NCBI GenBank assembly: GCA_934503275.1
Contig: CAKSVD010000011.1
Coordinates: 1 to 64,000, forward strand
Reading direction: 5' to 3'
Origin: an uncultured Faecalibacterium sp.
Lineage (GTDB): Bacteria; Bacillota; Clostridia; Oscillospirales; Ruminococcaceae
Length of the DNA stretch: 64,000 nt
Shown here: positions 17,478 to 25,333 of the stretch, piece after piece
How the letters are laid out: each line of letters begins with the position of its first letter
How positions within the stretch are numbered: the first letter of the stretch is position 1
The notes under the pieces: generated by a model
What the model was told of the DNA's origin: nothing
Databases searched by the model: none
Seen by the model: only the letters and a program-made list of their open reading frames with translations
Translations under genes and position numbers: made by a program

Positions 17478-18191
17478 TTACGGCACCCAGATGCGGCGCA
17501 CCTCCAGCACCTTGCCGCCCTGCACCACCAGCGTGGTATTATAGGTGGTCCAGTTATCGGGGTCTGCATTGATCGCTGCTGCCACCGCATCCGCGCCCGT
17601 AGTCTCCACGGCTTCGGCCTGCGGGTCGGCAGAACTGTCCTTCAGCACTACATCCTCTGCCAGCGGCATCGTCTTTTCTCCCATCTCATAGTAGACAGGG
17701 TAATCGTCAAAGGTCATCGTCCGGTAGGCATCATCTTCCAGCTTCAGGTCAAGACCGTACTGCTCCTCCATGCCGCCATTGATGGTGACAAGATGGTACT
17801 GATCGTTTTTCTCGATACTCTCCACTGCAACGGTCACAAACTGATTCCATGCCGCACCCTCTTCGTGGAAGGTGATCTTGTCGCCAACGGCAAGGTTTTC
17901 AATATCCTCTTTCTTATAAATGTCGTAACCAAACACCTTTGCAGTCAATTTGCCGTCCTGTACGCCGGAGGTAATGGCGGCAGAAACAAACGTGGTGGTC
18001 TGTGTGTCATCAAGGTCATCCAGTGTCCGTGTCAGCAGATTGATCGGTTCCGTAACGCCTTCTTCTACCACATGGGACGAGGCCGGCACTACACTGGAGG
18101 CGGGGGTGCTGGCGGGGGTACCGGAGCCGCCGCAGGCCGTCAATGCGATGCCAGCAGCCAGAACAGCCAGAATCTTATATTTCAGGTTCAT
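17478..18191 (-). CDS. Lipoprotein of unknown function
   Basis: A 237-residue protein with a lipoprotein signal: MNLKYKILAVLAAGIALTAC, the lipobox being LTAC with C20. A Ser/Thr/Pro/Val linker follows. The rest is a soluble domain of alternating beta and acidic segments with no motif I know (VTINGGMEEQYGLDLKLEDD). It should be anchored to the outer face of the membrane. It is divergent from the pseudouridine synthase gene. Confidence 0.7.
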   Translation of the reverse strand: MNLKYKILAVLAAGIALTACGGSGTPASTPASSVVPASSHVVEEGVTEPINLLTRTLDDLDDTQTTTFVSAAITSGVQDGKLTAKVFGYDIYKKEDIENLAVGDKITFHEEGAAWNQFVTVAVESIEKNDQYHLVTINGGMEEQYGLDLKLEDDAYRTMTFDDYPVYYEMGEKTMPLAEDVVLKDSSADPQAEAVETTGADAVAAAINADPDNWTTYNTTLVVQGGKVLEVRRIWVP

Positions 18192-18207
18192 AAAAACACC
18201 TTCTTTC

Positions 18208-18236
18208 TTGACGCGGTAGATTTATTCCGCTACAAT
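18208..18236 (+). promoter_or_regulatory. Promoter for the pseudouridine synthase gene
   Basis: TTGACG and TACAAT separated by 17 bases, 60 bases upstream of the GTG start. Confidence 0.65.
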
Positions 18237-18295
18237 AAAAACGAATCAAGAACCCATTCTATTGCGACTGATTTTAAGATAGAGAGGAATTTCCC

Positions 18296-19246
18296 GTGAA
18301 AATTTTAAAAGTAAAGTGTCTTGCCCCCACCCGGCTGGACAATTATCTGACCCAGCAGTACCCCGCCCTGACCCCCGGCCGCCTGAACAAGGCGCTGCGG
18401 GAAAACAAGATCAAGCTGAACGGCAAAAAGCAGCCGCTTTCCACCCGCGTGATGGCGGGCGATGAGATCAAGCTGTTCATTCTGGACGATGTGCTGGACG
18501 CCGACCGCCGGGTAGAGGGTCCCGCATGGAAGAACGCCCGCACCCCGGCGCAGGTGGTGTACGACTGCCCGCAGATCCTGATCGTGAACAAACCCGCCGG
18601 CGTTGCGGTGGACGGCCCGGAGGACGATACTCTGCTGAACCGTGCGCTGCTGTACCTGAACAAGCAGGGCGAGTACAAGGAGAACGACCTGTACACCCCT
18701 GCCTTGTGCCACCGGCTGGACACCGGCACCAGCGGCCTTGTGATCATTGCCAAGACCCCGGAGGCCGAGGAGTTGTTCCTTTCTGCCATCAAAAACCGCG
18801 AGGTGCAAAAGACCTACCTCTGCGTCACCTTTGGCCGTCCTGTGCCGCCGGACGCCACCTTGGGCGGCTACCTGCTGAAGGACGCCGACCGCGGCATCGT
18901 GAAGATCGTGGAGGACAAGCAGCCCGGCGCCAAGGAGGTGGAGACCCGGTACGAGACCATTGCGGTCTCCGGCCGTCTGGCACTGCTGAAGGTGCAGCTG
19001 ATCACCGGCCGCACCCACCAGATCCGTGCCCACATGGCCAGCATCGGCTGCCCCATCCTTGGCGACAGCAAGTACGGCAACAACAGCGCCAACCGGGAAC
19101 TGAAGCTGAAGTATCAGGCGCTGTGCGCATGGGAGCTGACCATGCCCCGCTTCACCCAGCCGGACTTTGCCTTCCTCAGCGGCAAGACCTTCCACGCCCC
19201 AAAGCCGTGGTATTACCAGCAGGTGCTGGACGGCACTTTGAAGTAA
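18296..19246 (+). CDS. RluA-family pseudouridine synthase
   Basis: A 316-residue RNA-modifying enzyme that isomerises uridine in rRNA or tRNA. An S4-like RNA-binding domain covers about residues 10-80 (TRLDNYLTQQYPALTPGRLN), and the catalytic domain carries the RluA motif HRLDTGTSGLVI with the nucleophilic aspartate. The conserved end motif GRTHQIRAHMASIG is present. The start is GTG with GAGAGGAA upstream. The target nucleotide cannot be assigned (RluC/RluD/YqcB-like). Confidence 0.9.
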   Translation: MKILKVKCLAPTRLDNYLTQQYPALTPGRLNKALRENKIKLNGKKQPLSTRVMAGDEIKLFILDDVLDADRRVEGPAWKNARTPAQVVYDCPQILIVNKPAGVAVDGPEDDTLLNRALLYLNKQGEYKENDLYTPALCHRLDTGTSGLVIIAKTPEAEELFLSAIKNREVQKTYLCVTFGRPVPPDATLGGYLLKDADRGIVKIVEDKQPGAKEVETRYETIAVSGRLALLKVQLITGRTHQIRAHMASIGCPILGDSKYGNNSANRELKLKYQALCAWELTMPRFTQPDFAFLSGKTFHAPKPWYYQQVLDGTLK

Positions 19247-19275
19247 GGTTTTTATCATTGATTGTGAGGGATTTT

Positions 19276-20178
19276 ATGTCGCTTCCAAAATACAACGAAC
19301 TTTACACCCTGCTTTTGACCGCATTGCAAGATGGAAACGCTCACACCATGAAAGAAGTGCGAGATTTTATTGCGCAGGCACTGCACTTGACAGAACAGGA
19401 ACTTGCAGAAACCTTACCAAGCGGCACGCAAAGTGTTTTCACCAGTCGTTCCAATTGGGCAAAAACATACTTGAAGAAGGCTCAAATGATCGATTCGCCC
19501 CAGCGGGGTTATGTTGTTCTCACTCCTGCCGGAAAATCGCTCTTGGAAAGCGGCGTACCTATCACAAATTCTGTTCTGGCACAAAAATGTCCTGATTTTT
19601 TGGAATTTTATCAGCATAAAAACCTCAGTAATTCCATTATCCCCTCAGATGAATCACAAGAAGAAACACCCGAAACGCCACAAGAAACCTTTGAACGGGT
19701 CTATTCCTTGATCAATGAGCAGCTGGCAGATGATCTGCTGACCGAGGTTCTTAACCAGACACCCGCATTTTTTGAACAGCTCGTGGTCGATCTTATGAAA
19801 GCCATGAACTATGGCGAAGGATTTGTAACCAAATATAGCGGTGATGATGGCATAGATGGCATTGTCCACGAAGATAAGCTTGGATTCAATTTGATTTACA
19901 TTCAGGCAAAGCGCTGGAAGCCTGATGTTACGATCAGCAAACCGGAATTACAAAAGTTTGCCGGTGCAATGATGGGACCGCCCAAAGTGGACAAGGGTCT
20001 TTTTATTACGACCGCAAAATTTTCTCCCAAGGCAAAAGAGTTTGCAAATGCACAACATATCATCCTAGTGGATGGCAAACGCCTGACTGAATTGATGATC
20101 GAATACGGCGTTGGTGTTTCTACCCAAAAAGCCTATCTTGTCAAACGCGTTGACAGTGATTATTTTTGTGATAACTGA
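19276..20178 (+). CDS. mrr: Mrr-type restriction endonuclease
   Basis: A 300-residue protein with an N-terminal winged-helix Mrr domain (about residues 8-100) and a C-terminal Mrr catalytic domain of the PD-(D/E)xK fold. Key motif residues are visible in YSGDDGIDGIV and QAKRWK, and in the GLFITTAKFS strand. Mrr proteins cut methylated foreign DNA without a partner methylase (type IV restriction). The gene is clearly AT-richer than both neighbours and stands alone, 29 bases after rluA, which suggests acquisition. GTGAGGG precedes the ATG. No methyltransferase lies nearby. Confidence 0.88.
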   Translation: MSLPKYNELYTLLLTALQDGNAHTMKEVRDFIAQALHLTEQELAETLPSGTQSVFTSRSNWAKTYLKKAQMIDSPQRGYVVLTPAGKSLLESGVPITNSVLAQKCPDFLEFYQHKNLSNSIIPSDESQEETPETPQETFERVYSLINEQLADDLLTEVLNQTPAFFEQLVVDLMKAMNYGEGFVTKYSGDDGIDGIVHEDKLGFNLIYIQAKRWKPDVTISKPELQKFAGAMMGPPKVDKGLFITTAKFSPKAKEFANAQHIILVDGKRLTELMIEYGVGVSTQKAYLVKRVDSDYFCDN

Positions 20179-20228
20179 TTCCAATTTTGTATTCTGTGCA
20201 AAAAATATAACCGCTCTTGTGAAAATGC

Positions 20229-20262
20229 AACGCCGGGCAGACCGCAGTCTGCCCGGCGTTGT
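20229..20262. terminator. Bidirectional terminator
   Basis: A perfect 12-bp stem (CGCCGGGCAGAC with GTCTGCCCGGCG) between two convergent genes. Its core and loop match the hairpins at 22674-22711 and 46764-46799. Confidence 0.75.
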
Positions 20263-20274
20263 TCTATAAAAATC

Positions 20275-21294
20275 TCAAACACGCACCATATCCGGGGTGA
20301 TCTCGGCCAGCGTATGGGCACCGCACATCTGCATGGTGTCGGCCAGTTCCCCGGCCAGCTTGTCGATGTAACACTTCACGCCCTCTGCGCCGCCGCCGTA
20401 GACAGCGGTCACGAAGGGGCGGCAGATCAAAACGCCGTCTGCGCCCAGTGCCAGCGCCTTGAACACATCCACACCGGTGCGGATGCCGCCGTCCACCAGC
20501 ACCTTTACGCCGGTGCCCTTGAGGGCTGCGGCGATCTCCGGCAGTACCTCAGCGGTGGCAGGGCACTGGTCCAGCACGCGGCCACCGTGGTTGGACACCA
20601 CGATAGCAGCGGCACCGGCCTGCTTTGCCTTCAGTGCACCCCTGACGGTCATCACGCCCTTGACGATGAAGGGGCGCTCGGCCAGCTGCACGATCTCGGC
20701 CAGTTCCTCCACGCTCTTGCTGCCGGCGGGCGGGGTCATGTTCTTCAGGAAAGGCAGACCCGCTGCATCCACGTCCATAGCCACGGCAAAGCAGCCGCTG
20801 GCCTTGGCCTGTGCCATCTTTTCCCGGATCGTGTCAATGTTCCACGGCTTGATGGTGGGCACGCCGCAGCCGCCTGCAGCGCCGATGGCGCGGGTAGCCA
20901 TCTCCATCACGGTGGGGTTGGTGCCGTCGCCGGTAAAGGCAGCAATGCCGTTTTCGGCGCAGGCACGCACCAGTACATCGTTATAGGTCATATCGGTGTA
21001 GGTATCGGAGTAGTGCAGGTTCACTGCACCCACGGGGCCAGCAAAGAAGGGGTAACGGAAGCTTTTACCGAACAGTTCCAGCGTGGTGTCCGGTGCACCG
21101 CCGGGGCACAGGGTGTCCATATTCACCCGGATGTCCGCCCACTTATTATAATTGCGGATAGCGGTATCGCCTACGCCCTTAGCACCCGGGCCGGGGATCT
21201 GGTTTTTACAGGCCACGCCGTTGCACACCGGGCAGGCCTTGCAGTATTGACCAATGCAGGCACGGGCATTGGCAAGTACCTCAGGATAAGTCAT
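20275..21294 (-). CDS. FMN-dependent alpha-hydroxy-acid oxidoreductase
   Basis: A 339-residue enzyme of the lactate oxidase/glycolate oxidase fold. The active-site block IVVSNHGGRVLD (about residues 230-241) carries the base histidine, and VLVDGGIRTGVDVFKALALG binds FMN phosphate. The N-terminus has an unusual cysteine-rich segment (CIGQYCKACPVCNGVACKN), typical of anaerobe versions and possibly a metal or Fe-S site. The natural substrate, lactate or another 2-hydroxy acid, is not clear. Confidence 0.8.
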   Translation of the reverse strand: MTYPEVLANARACIGQYCKACPVCNGVACKNQIPGPGAKGVGDTAIRNYNKWADIRVNMDTLCPGGAPDTTLELFGKSFRYPFFAGPVGAVNLHYSDTYTDMTYNDVLVRACAENGIAAFTGDGTNPTVMEMATRAIGAAGGCGVPTIKPWNIDTIREKMAQAKASGCFAVAMDVDAAGLPFLKNMTPPAGSKSVEELAEIVQLAERPFIVKGVMTVRGALKAKQAGAAAIVVSNHGGRVLDQCPATAEVLPEIAAALKGTGVKVLVDGGIRTGVDVFKALALGADGVLICRPFVTAVYGGGAEGVKCYIDKLAGELADTMQMCGAHTLAEITPDMVRV

Positions 21295-21478
21295 AAAACA
21301 TCCTCCTTATATCTACCGCTGCAGCACAAAATGACCCGCCGCAGCACTCTTTGCCCTCAATATAGACCTATTTTAAAGGTGCGTCAAGGGCTTTTTGTGC
21401 TTTCCGTCCATGCGGCAGAACGTTTTTTCGCGATTTTTCGTCATTTTTAAAAAAGTCTGATTTTTTTCAAAAAAATCC

Positions 21479-21507
21479 TTGACAAAAAGCCTGCTTTCAG
21501 GTATTAT
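21479..21507 (+). promoter_or_regulatory. Promoter of tRNA-Ser
   Basis: TTGACA and TATTAT with a 17-base gap, about 45 bases upstream of the tRNA. Confidence 0.75.
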
Positions 21508-21552
21508 AGTGGAGCGCCAAGGGCACCCGCCCAAAGGCAGAACAAAAGATGT

Positions 21553-21644
21553 GGAAAGATGGCTGAGTTGGTCTAAGGCGCACGACTGGAAATCGTGTAA
21601 CGTGTCAAAAGCGTTCTGGGGTTCGAATCCCCATCTTTCCGCCA
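21553..21644 (+). tRNA. tRNA-Ser (anticodon GGA)
   Basis: The acceptor stem GGAAAGAT pairs with ATCTTTCC, and the anticodon loop CTGGAAA presents GGA, reading UCC. A long variable arm typical of class II tRNA-Ser and a GTTCGAATC T-loop are present. Discriminator G is followed by an encoded CCA (21642-21644). Confidence 0.95.
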
Positions 21645-21646
21645 GA

Positions 21647-21677
21647 AACCTGAAACAGAAATGTTTCAGGTTTTTTG
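21647..21677 (+). terminator. Terminator of tRNA-Ser
   Basis: AACCTGAAACA pairs with TGTTTCAGGTT around GAAA, followed by T residues. Confidence 0.85.
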
Positions 21678-21699
21678 TTTTGTCCGCAGTTTGCGGCGC

Positions 21700-21728
21700 T
21701 TGACATTTGCGTACAGTTCCGTTATGCT
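21700..21728 (+). promoter_or_regulatory. Promoter for the 21766-22656 gene
   Basis: TTGACA and TATGCT, 17 bases apart, 37 bases before the ATG. Confidence 0.6.
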
Positions 21729-21765
21729 GAAGCAAATACGTTTTACCGGAAGGAGAGGTTTCCCC

Positions 21766-22656
21766 ATGGCATCTTCCCACAAAAAGCGCACCGGCCTGCG
21801 TGCGGCGCTGATCGTTCTGCTGTGTTTGGTTCTGGTGTGCGCGGTGGCTGCGGCGGTGCTGTACAGCTTGGTCAGCCGCAAGGTCAAGGCATTTCAGAGC
21901 GGTGCCAGCTTTGCGCTGGACTACACCATCACCTCCACCGAGGCCGAGCCCCCTGCCCTTTACGCCCTGCTGGACAAGTTCGGCGGCACCACCGGCAGCC
22001 TGACCGGCCAGTATACCCCCCGGGCGCTGCAGCTGGCACTGTATCCGACGGGCACCAGCACCGTTAACGATGCCCCTCTGACCCGGATGTACATCAGCGA
22101 GGAAGAGACCCTGTACGACGCCGGGCAGCTATACAACAAGCTGCGCAGCACCGTCGTGGCCGAGTATCCGCTGGCAAGCCTGCTGCTGCCGGGCTGGTCG
22201 TTGGGCAGCTACATCTCTCAAGACCAGCTGGCCACCCTGCTGGGGGTAGACCCCGCCGCCACCGGCTTGCAGCAGGTGAACGACTTCCAGCTGGATCTCA
22301 AGCAGCTTAAAACCGTGCAGCCCGCCAACGCGAAAGAAGGCTACCTCTACCTTCAGCTGCCGAACCTCACCGCCGGGGAGGATGCGCCGCAGCTGATTCT
22401 GGGTATCGAAAAGCAGGGGTTGCTCAAGACCCTGTCCCCCAAGGTGCACATCCTGCTGGACGTGCCCGCCCACCACATCCATGCAGAGTTTTCCGGCACG
22501 GTGACTGCCGCCCAGACTGTGGTGACCGCCCCTACCTCCCGGATGCAGGACTCTGACGTGGAAAGCCTTGTGCAGCTGCGCAAAACCATCGAGAGCATCG
22601 TGCAGTTCGTGCAGACCGCCGCCCAGAGCGATGACGCTGCCGCCCCTGCTGCATAA
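21766..22656 (+). CDS. Membrane-anchored protein of unknown function
   Basis: A 296-residue protein with a basic N-terminus and one membrane helix (about residues 11-34, LRAALIVLLCLVLVCAVAAA) followed by a large outside domain. It has no lipobox. The outside part contains repeated leucine-rich and beta-type segments (TITSTEAEPPALYALLDKFG, EGYLYLQLPNL) and ends in an Asp/Ala-rich tail. I recognise no domain. AAGGAG sits well before the ATG. It has its own promoter and a strong terminator, so it is a single-gene unit. Confidence 0.65.
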   Translation: MASSHKKRTGLRAALIVLLCLVLVCAVAAAVLYSLVSRKVKAFQSGASFALDYTITSTEAEPPALYALLDKFGGTTGSLTGQYTPRALQLALYPTGTSTVNDAPLTRMYISEEETLYDAGQLYNKLRSTVVAEYPLASLLLPGWSLGSYISQDQLATLLGVDPAATGLQQVNDFQLDLKQLKTVQPANAKEGYLYLQLPNLTAGEDAPQLILGIEKQGLLKTLSPKVHILLDVPAHHIHAEFSGTVTAAQTVVTAPTSRMQDSDVESLVQLRKTIESIVQFVQTAAQSDDAAAPAA

Positions 22657-22673
22657 AAAGCTTATATAAACGC

Positions 22674-22711
22674 AAAAAATCGGACAGACTGCGGTCTGTC
22701 CGATTTTTTTG
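22674..22711. terminator. Bidirectional terminator, member of a repeated 3' module
   Basis: AAAAAATCGGACAGAC pairs with GTCTGTCCGATTTTTT around TGCG, between convergent genes. The hairpin and the bases up to the neighbouring stop codon are almost the same as at 46764-46799. Confidence 0.85.
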
Positions 22712-22725
22712 CGTTTTATGATTTC

Positions 22726-23547
22726 TTATTTCTTTACGGTCTTTTTGCAGGGTGCACGCTTTGCCTTGGGCTTTGCGGCGGCAGGTGCGGCCTTAGTTGC
22801 AGGGACAGCAGTCTCGGTCTTGGTCTCCACAGCGGGCGCAGCCTTTCCCTCTGCGGCGGGGGCAGCAGGCTCAGCCTTTGCCTTGGCAGCCTTCTTCGCA
22901 GCGGGCTTTTCTGCCTTGACCGGCTCTGCAGCCTTTGCAGCGGGGGCAGCGGACTTCTCCTCCACCTTCTTGGCGGTGCGGGGCTTGCGGGCTGCGGGCT
23001 TCTTGGCGGGAGCGGCTTCCTTGGCCGGTGCGGCCGCAGTCTCGGCAGCGGGCGCTGCTTGTTCAACCTTGGCGGCACGCTTTACGCGGTCCTTTACCTC
23101 AGAGATGACCCACAGCTGGTCGCCACCACCGGGCACCTCCTGCCAGATCTGCAGCACAGCGCCCACCTCGGCACCGATGCCCACGGTATCCACGCACTTG
23201 CCGCCTGCCCAAGAAGAGCGCAGACGCACCGTGCCCTCCGGGGTGTGCTCCACCTTCCACATCTGGGACGTGCCGCCCACGTCCTCCCACAGGTGCAGCC
23301 AGGTGCCGTTGGCGGTGCCGGTCATGGTCAGATCCAGCAGCTTGCCGGAAGCACGGTTGCGGATGCGGTACACACCATCGCCCTCACGGACAAAGCTCCA
23401 CTCCTGCTCGGGCTTGTGGTCGTACTTGCCCAGACGGACAGTGCCGCCGTCCTTGCTGCCCTCCACTGCCTGAATGACATTGCCGGTGTGAGCGGCAATG
23501 GTATAAAAGCGGTCGGCCTCGATCACAGTTTGTGCTACGGATTTCAT
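22726..23547 (-). CDS. RICIN-type lectin domain protein with Lys/Ala/Pro-rich tail
   Basis: A 273-residue protein with no signal peptide. Residues about 8-138 form a ricin-B beta-trefoil: three QxW repeats are visible (QEWSF, QMWKV, QLWVI), one per lobe, each preceded by a short G-K-x-L/V-D motif (GKLLDL, GKCVDT). Residues about 145-273 are a low-complexity basic tail made of Ala, Lys, Pro and Glu (AKKPAARKPRTAKK, AKPKAKRAPCKK), much like histone H1 or other nucleic-acid-binding tails. The start MKSVAQTVIEADRFY follows GGGAGGG. A role binding sugar together with DNA, RNA or an acidic surface polymer is only a guess. Confidence 0.8.
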   Translation of the reverse strand: MKSVAQTVIEADRFYTIAAHTGNVIQAVEGSKDGGTVRLGKYDHKPEQEWSFVREGDGVYRIRNRASGKLLDLTMTGTANGTWLHLWEDVGGTSQMWKVEHTPEGTVRLRSSWAGGKCVDTVGIGAEVGAVLQIWQEVPGGGDQLWVISEVKDRVKRAAKVEQAAPAAETAAAPAKEAAPAKKPAARKPRTAKKVEEKSAAPAAKAAEPVKAEKPAAKKAAKAKAEPAAPAAEGKAAPAVETKTETAVPATKAAPAAAKPKAKRAPCKKTVKK

Positions 23548-23730
23548 GTACAAATCCCTCCCAATCATAAAAATGCACAGATTTTTCCAATTCCTTCTCA
23601 TAAAGAATACCACATATCGTGATTTTTCACAAGCAATTCGACAATTCTTTAGCACTTTATATAGAAACCACCCTGTTTTCGCCTGCTTTTTCGCCCCTTC
23701 GCAGGGGCGAAAGGCCGGTTTTTCTCCCCC

Positions 23731-23759
23731 TCGACATTTTGCCGCAACTGCGTTATACT
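23731..23759 (+). promoter_or_regulatory. Promoter of the MATE gene
   Basis: TCGACA and TATACT with a 17-base gap, 70 bases upstream of the ATG. Confidence 0.6.
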
Positions 23760-23829
23760 GTTTCCATTAGGACTATCTGCCGCTCTGGAAGGGGCGGTTT
23801 TCTCGTTTTTTGAAGGAGGATATTTTTCC

Positions 23830-25212
23830 ATGACCCAGCAGGACCGCACTGCGGTGCAATATCATAAAATGACCGAGACACCTATCCCCCGGCTGATCCT
23901 CAGCCTTGCCGCGCCCACGATTTTAAGTATGCTGATCACCAGCATCTACAATCTGGCCGATACCTTTTTTGTAGGGCGCATCTCCACCAGCGCTTCCGGC
24001 GCGGTGGGCGTCGTTTCCAGCCTGATGGCCATCATACAGGCGCTGGGCTTTATGCTGGGGCACGGCTCCGGCACCATCATCAGCCGCCGCTTAGGCAGTC
24101 AGGATACCCACGCCGCCACCCGCTTTGCCTCCACCAGCTTTTTTACGGCGCTGGCCCTTGGCGTGGTGCTGGCGGTGGTCGGCCTTGCCACCCTGCCGGA
24201 CTTCATGATGCTGCTGGGCAGTACCGACACCATTCTGCCCCATGCCTGCGCCTACGCCCGGCCCATCCTGCTTGCCGCCCCGCTGATGATCTCCAGTCTG
24301 GTGATGAACAACATCCTGCGGTATGAGGGCAAGGCAAACCTTGCCATGATCGGGCTGGTCACCGGCGGGCTGCTGAACATTGCGCTGGACCCGTTGTTCA
24401 TGTTCGGGCTGGGGCTGGGCACTGCCGGTGCCGGTATCGCCACCGCGCTCAGCCAGACCATCAGCTTTGGCATCCTGCTGTATATGTTCCTGCGGGGCAA
24501 AACGGTCAGCCAGTTCCGGCTTTCTGCCGTCACCCGGGAGCCGCGCGAGTTTTTGCAGATCCTTGCAGGCGGCGCGCCCAGCTTTGGCCGTCAGGGGCTG
24601 AACAGCATCGGCGGGATGCTGCTCAACATCGCCGCCCGCAGCTACGGCGACGCCGCCGTGGCGGGCATGAGCATCGTGACCCGCATTTTTCTGTTCATCC
24701 TCTCGGTGGCCATCGGCGTGGGACAGGGCTTGCAGCCGGTGGCGTCCTTCAACTACGGTGCGCGCAAGTACCACCGGGTACGGCAGGCCGCCGTTTTTAC
24801 CCTGCAAGCAGCCTTTGTGCTGCTGGTGGTGCTGATCGCGGTGTGCTGGTGGAACGACGAAAGCCTGATCCGGCTGTTCCGGGATGACCCGGAAGTCACT
24901 GCCGTGGCGCTGCCCGCCTTCCGCTACCAGTGCTTTGCCATCCTTTTGCAGCCGGTGATCGTGGTGACCAACATGACCTTCCAGAGCGTAGGCAAAGCCG
25001 GGCGCGCCACCTTTCTGGCCTGCTGCCGGCAGGGCGTGTGCTTTATCCCGCTGATCTTAGTATTGCCCCGGGTGCTGGGGCTTGTGGGCGTGGAACTCTG
25101 CCAGCCCATTGCGGACGCGCTCACCTTTTTCATCTCGCTGCCCTTCCTTTTGGCCTTTCTGCGCCAGCTGGAGCAGATGGAAGCAGACGCTGCCGCCCCG
25201 GCGCAGTTGTAA
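23830..25212 (+). CDS. MATE-family efflux transporter
   Basis: A 460-residue membrane protein with twelve predicted helices in two related halves, starting in the typical way (MTETPIPRLILSLAAPTILS). MATE proteins export drugs or metabolites using a sodium or proton gradient. The pattern YNLADTFFVGRISTSA is characteristic of the DinF/NorM-like clostridial branch. A strong GGAGG ribosome site lies upstream. The substrate is unknown. Confidence 0.9.
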   Translation: MTQQDRTAVQYHKMTETPIPRLILSLAAPTILSMLITSIYNLADTFFVGRISTSASGAVGVVSSLMAIIQALGFMLGHGSGTIISRRLGSQDTHAATRFASTSFFTALALGVVLAVVGLATLPDFMMLLGSTDTILPHACAYARPILLAAPLMISSLVMNNILRYEGKANLAMIGLVTGGLLNIALDPLFMFGLGLGTAGAGIATALSQTISFGILLYMFLRGKTVSQFRLSAVTREPREFLQILAGGAPSFGRQGLNSIGGMLLNIAARSYGDAAVAGMSIVTRIFLFILSVAIGVGQGLQPVASFNYGARKYHRVRQAAVFTLQAAFVLLVVLIAVCWWNDESLIRLFRDDPEVTAVALPAFRYQCFAILLQPVIVVTNMTFQSVGKAGRATFLACCRQGVCFIPLILVLPRVLGLVGVELCQPIADALTFFISLPFLLAFLRQLEQMEADAAAPAQL

Positions 25213-25231
25213 TGCAATTGTAACTGTTTTT

Positions 25232-25273
25232 AGCCGCATTTTTCTGCAAGATCTGCAATGAAAAATGCGGCTG
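25232..25273 (+). terminator. Terminator of the MATE gene
   Basis: AGCCGCATTTTT pairs with AAAAATGCGGCT around a 17-nt loop, followed by GTTTCG; the T tract is poor, so efficiency may be low. Confidence 0.55.
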
Positions 25274-25333
25274 TTTCGTATTCTGAATGAACGGAAAAAT
25301 TTTCCTCCCTGTTTTTGCAAAGGAGTGTTTTTT

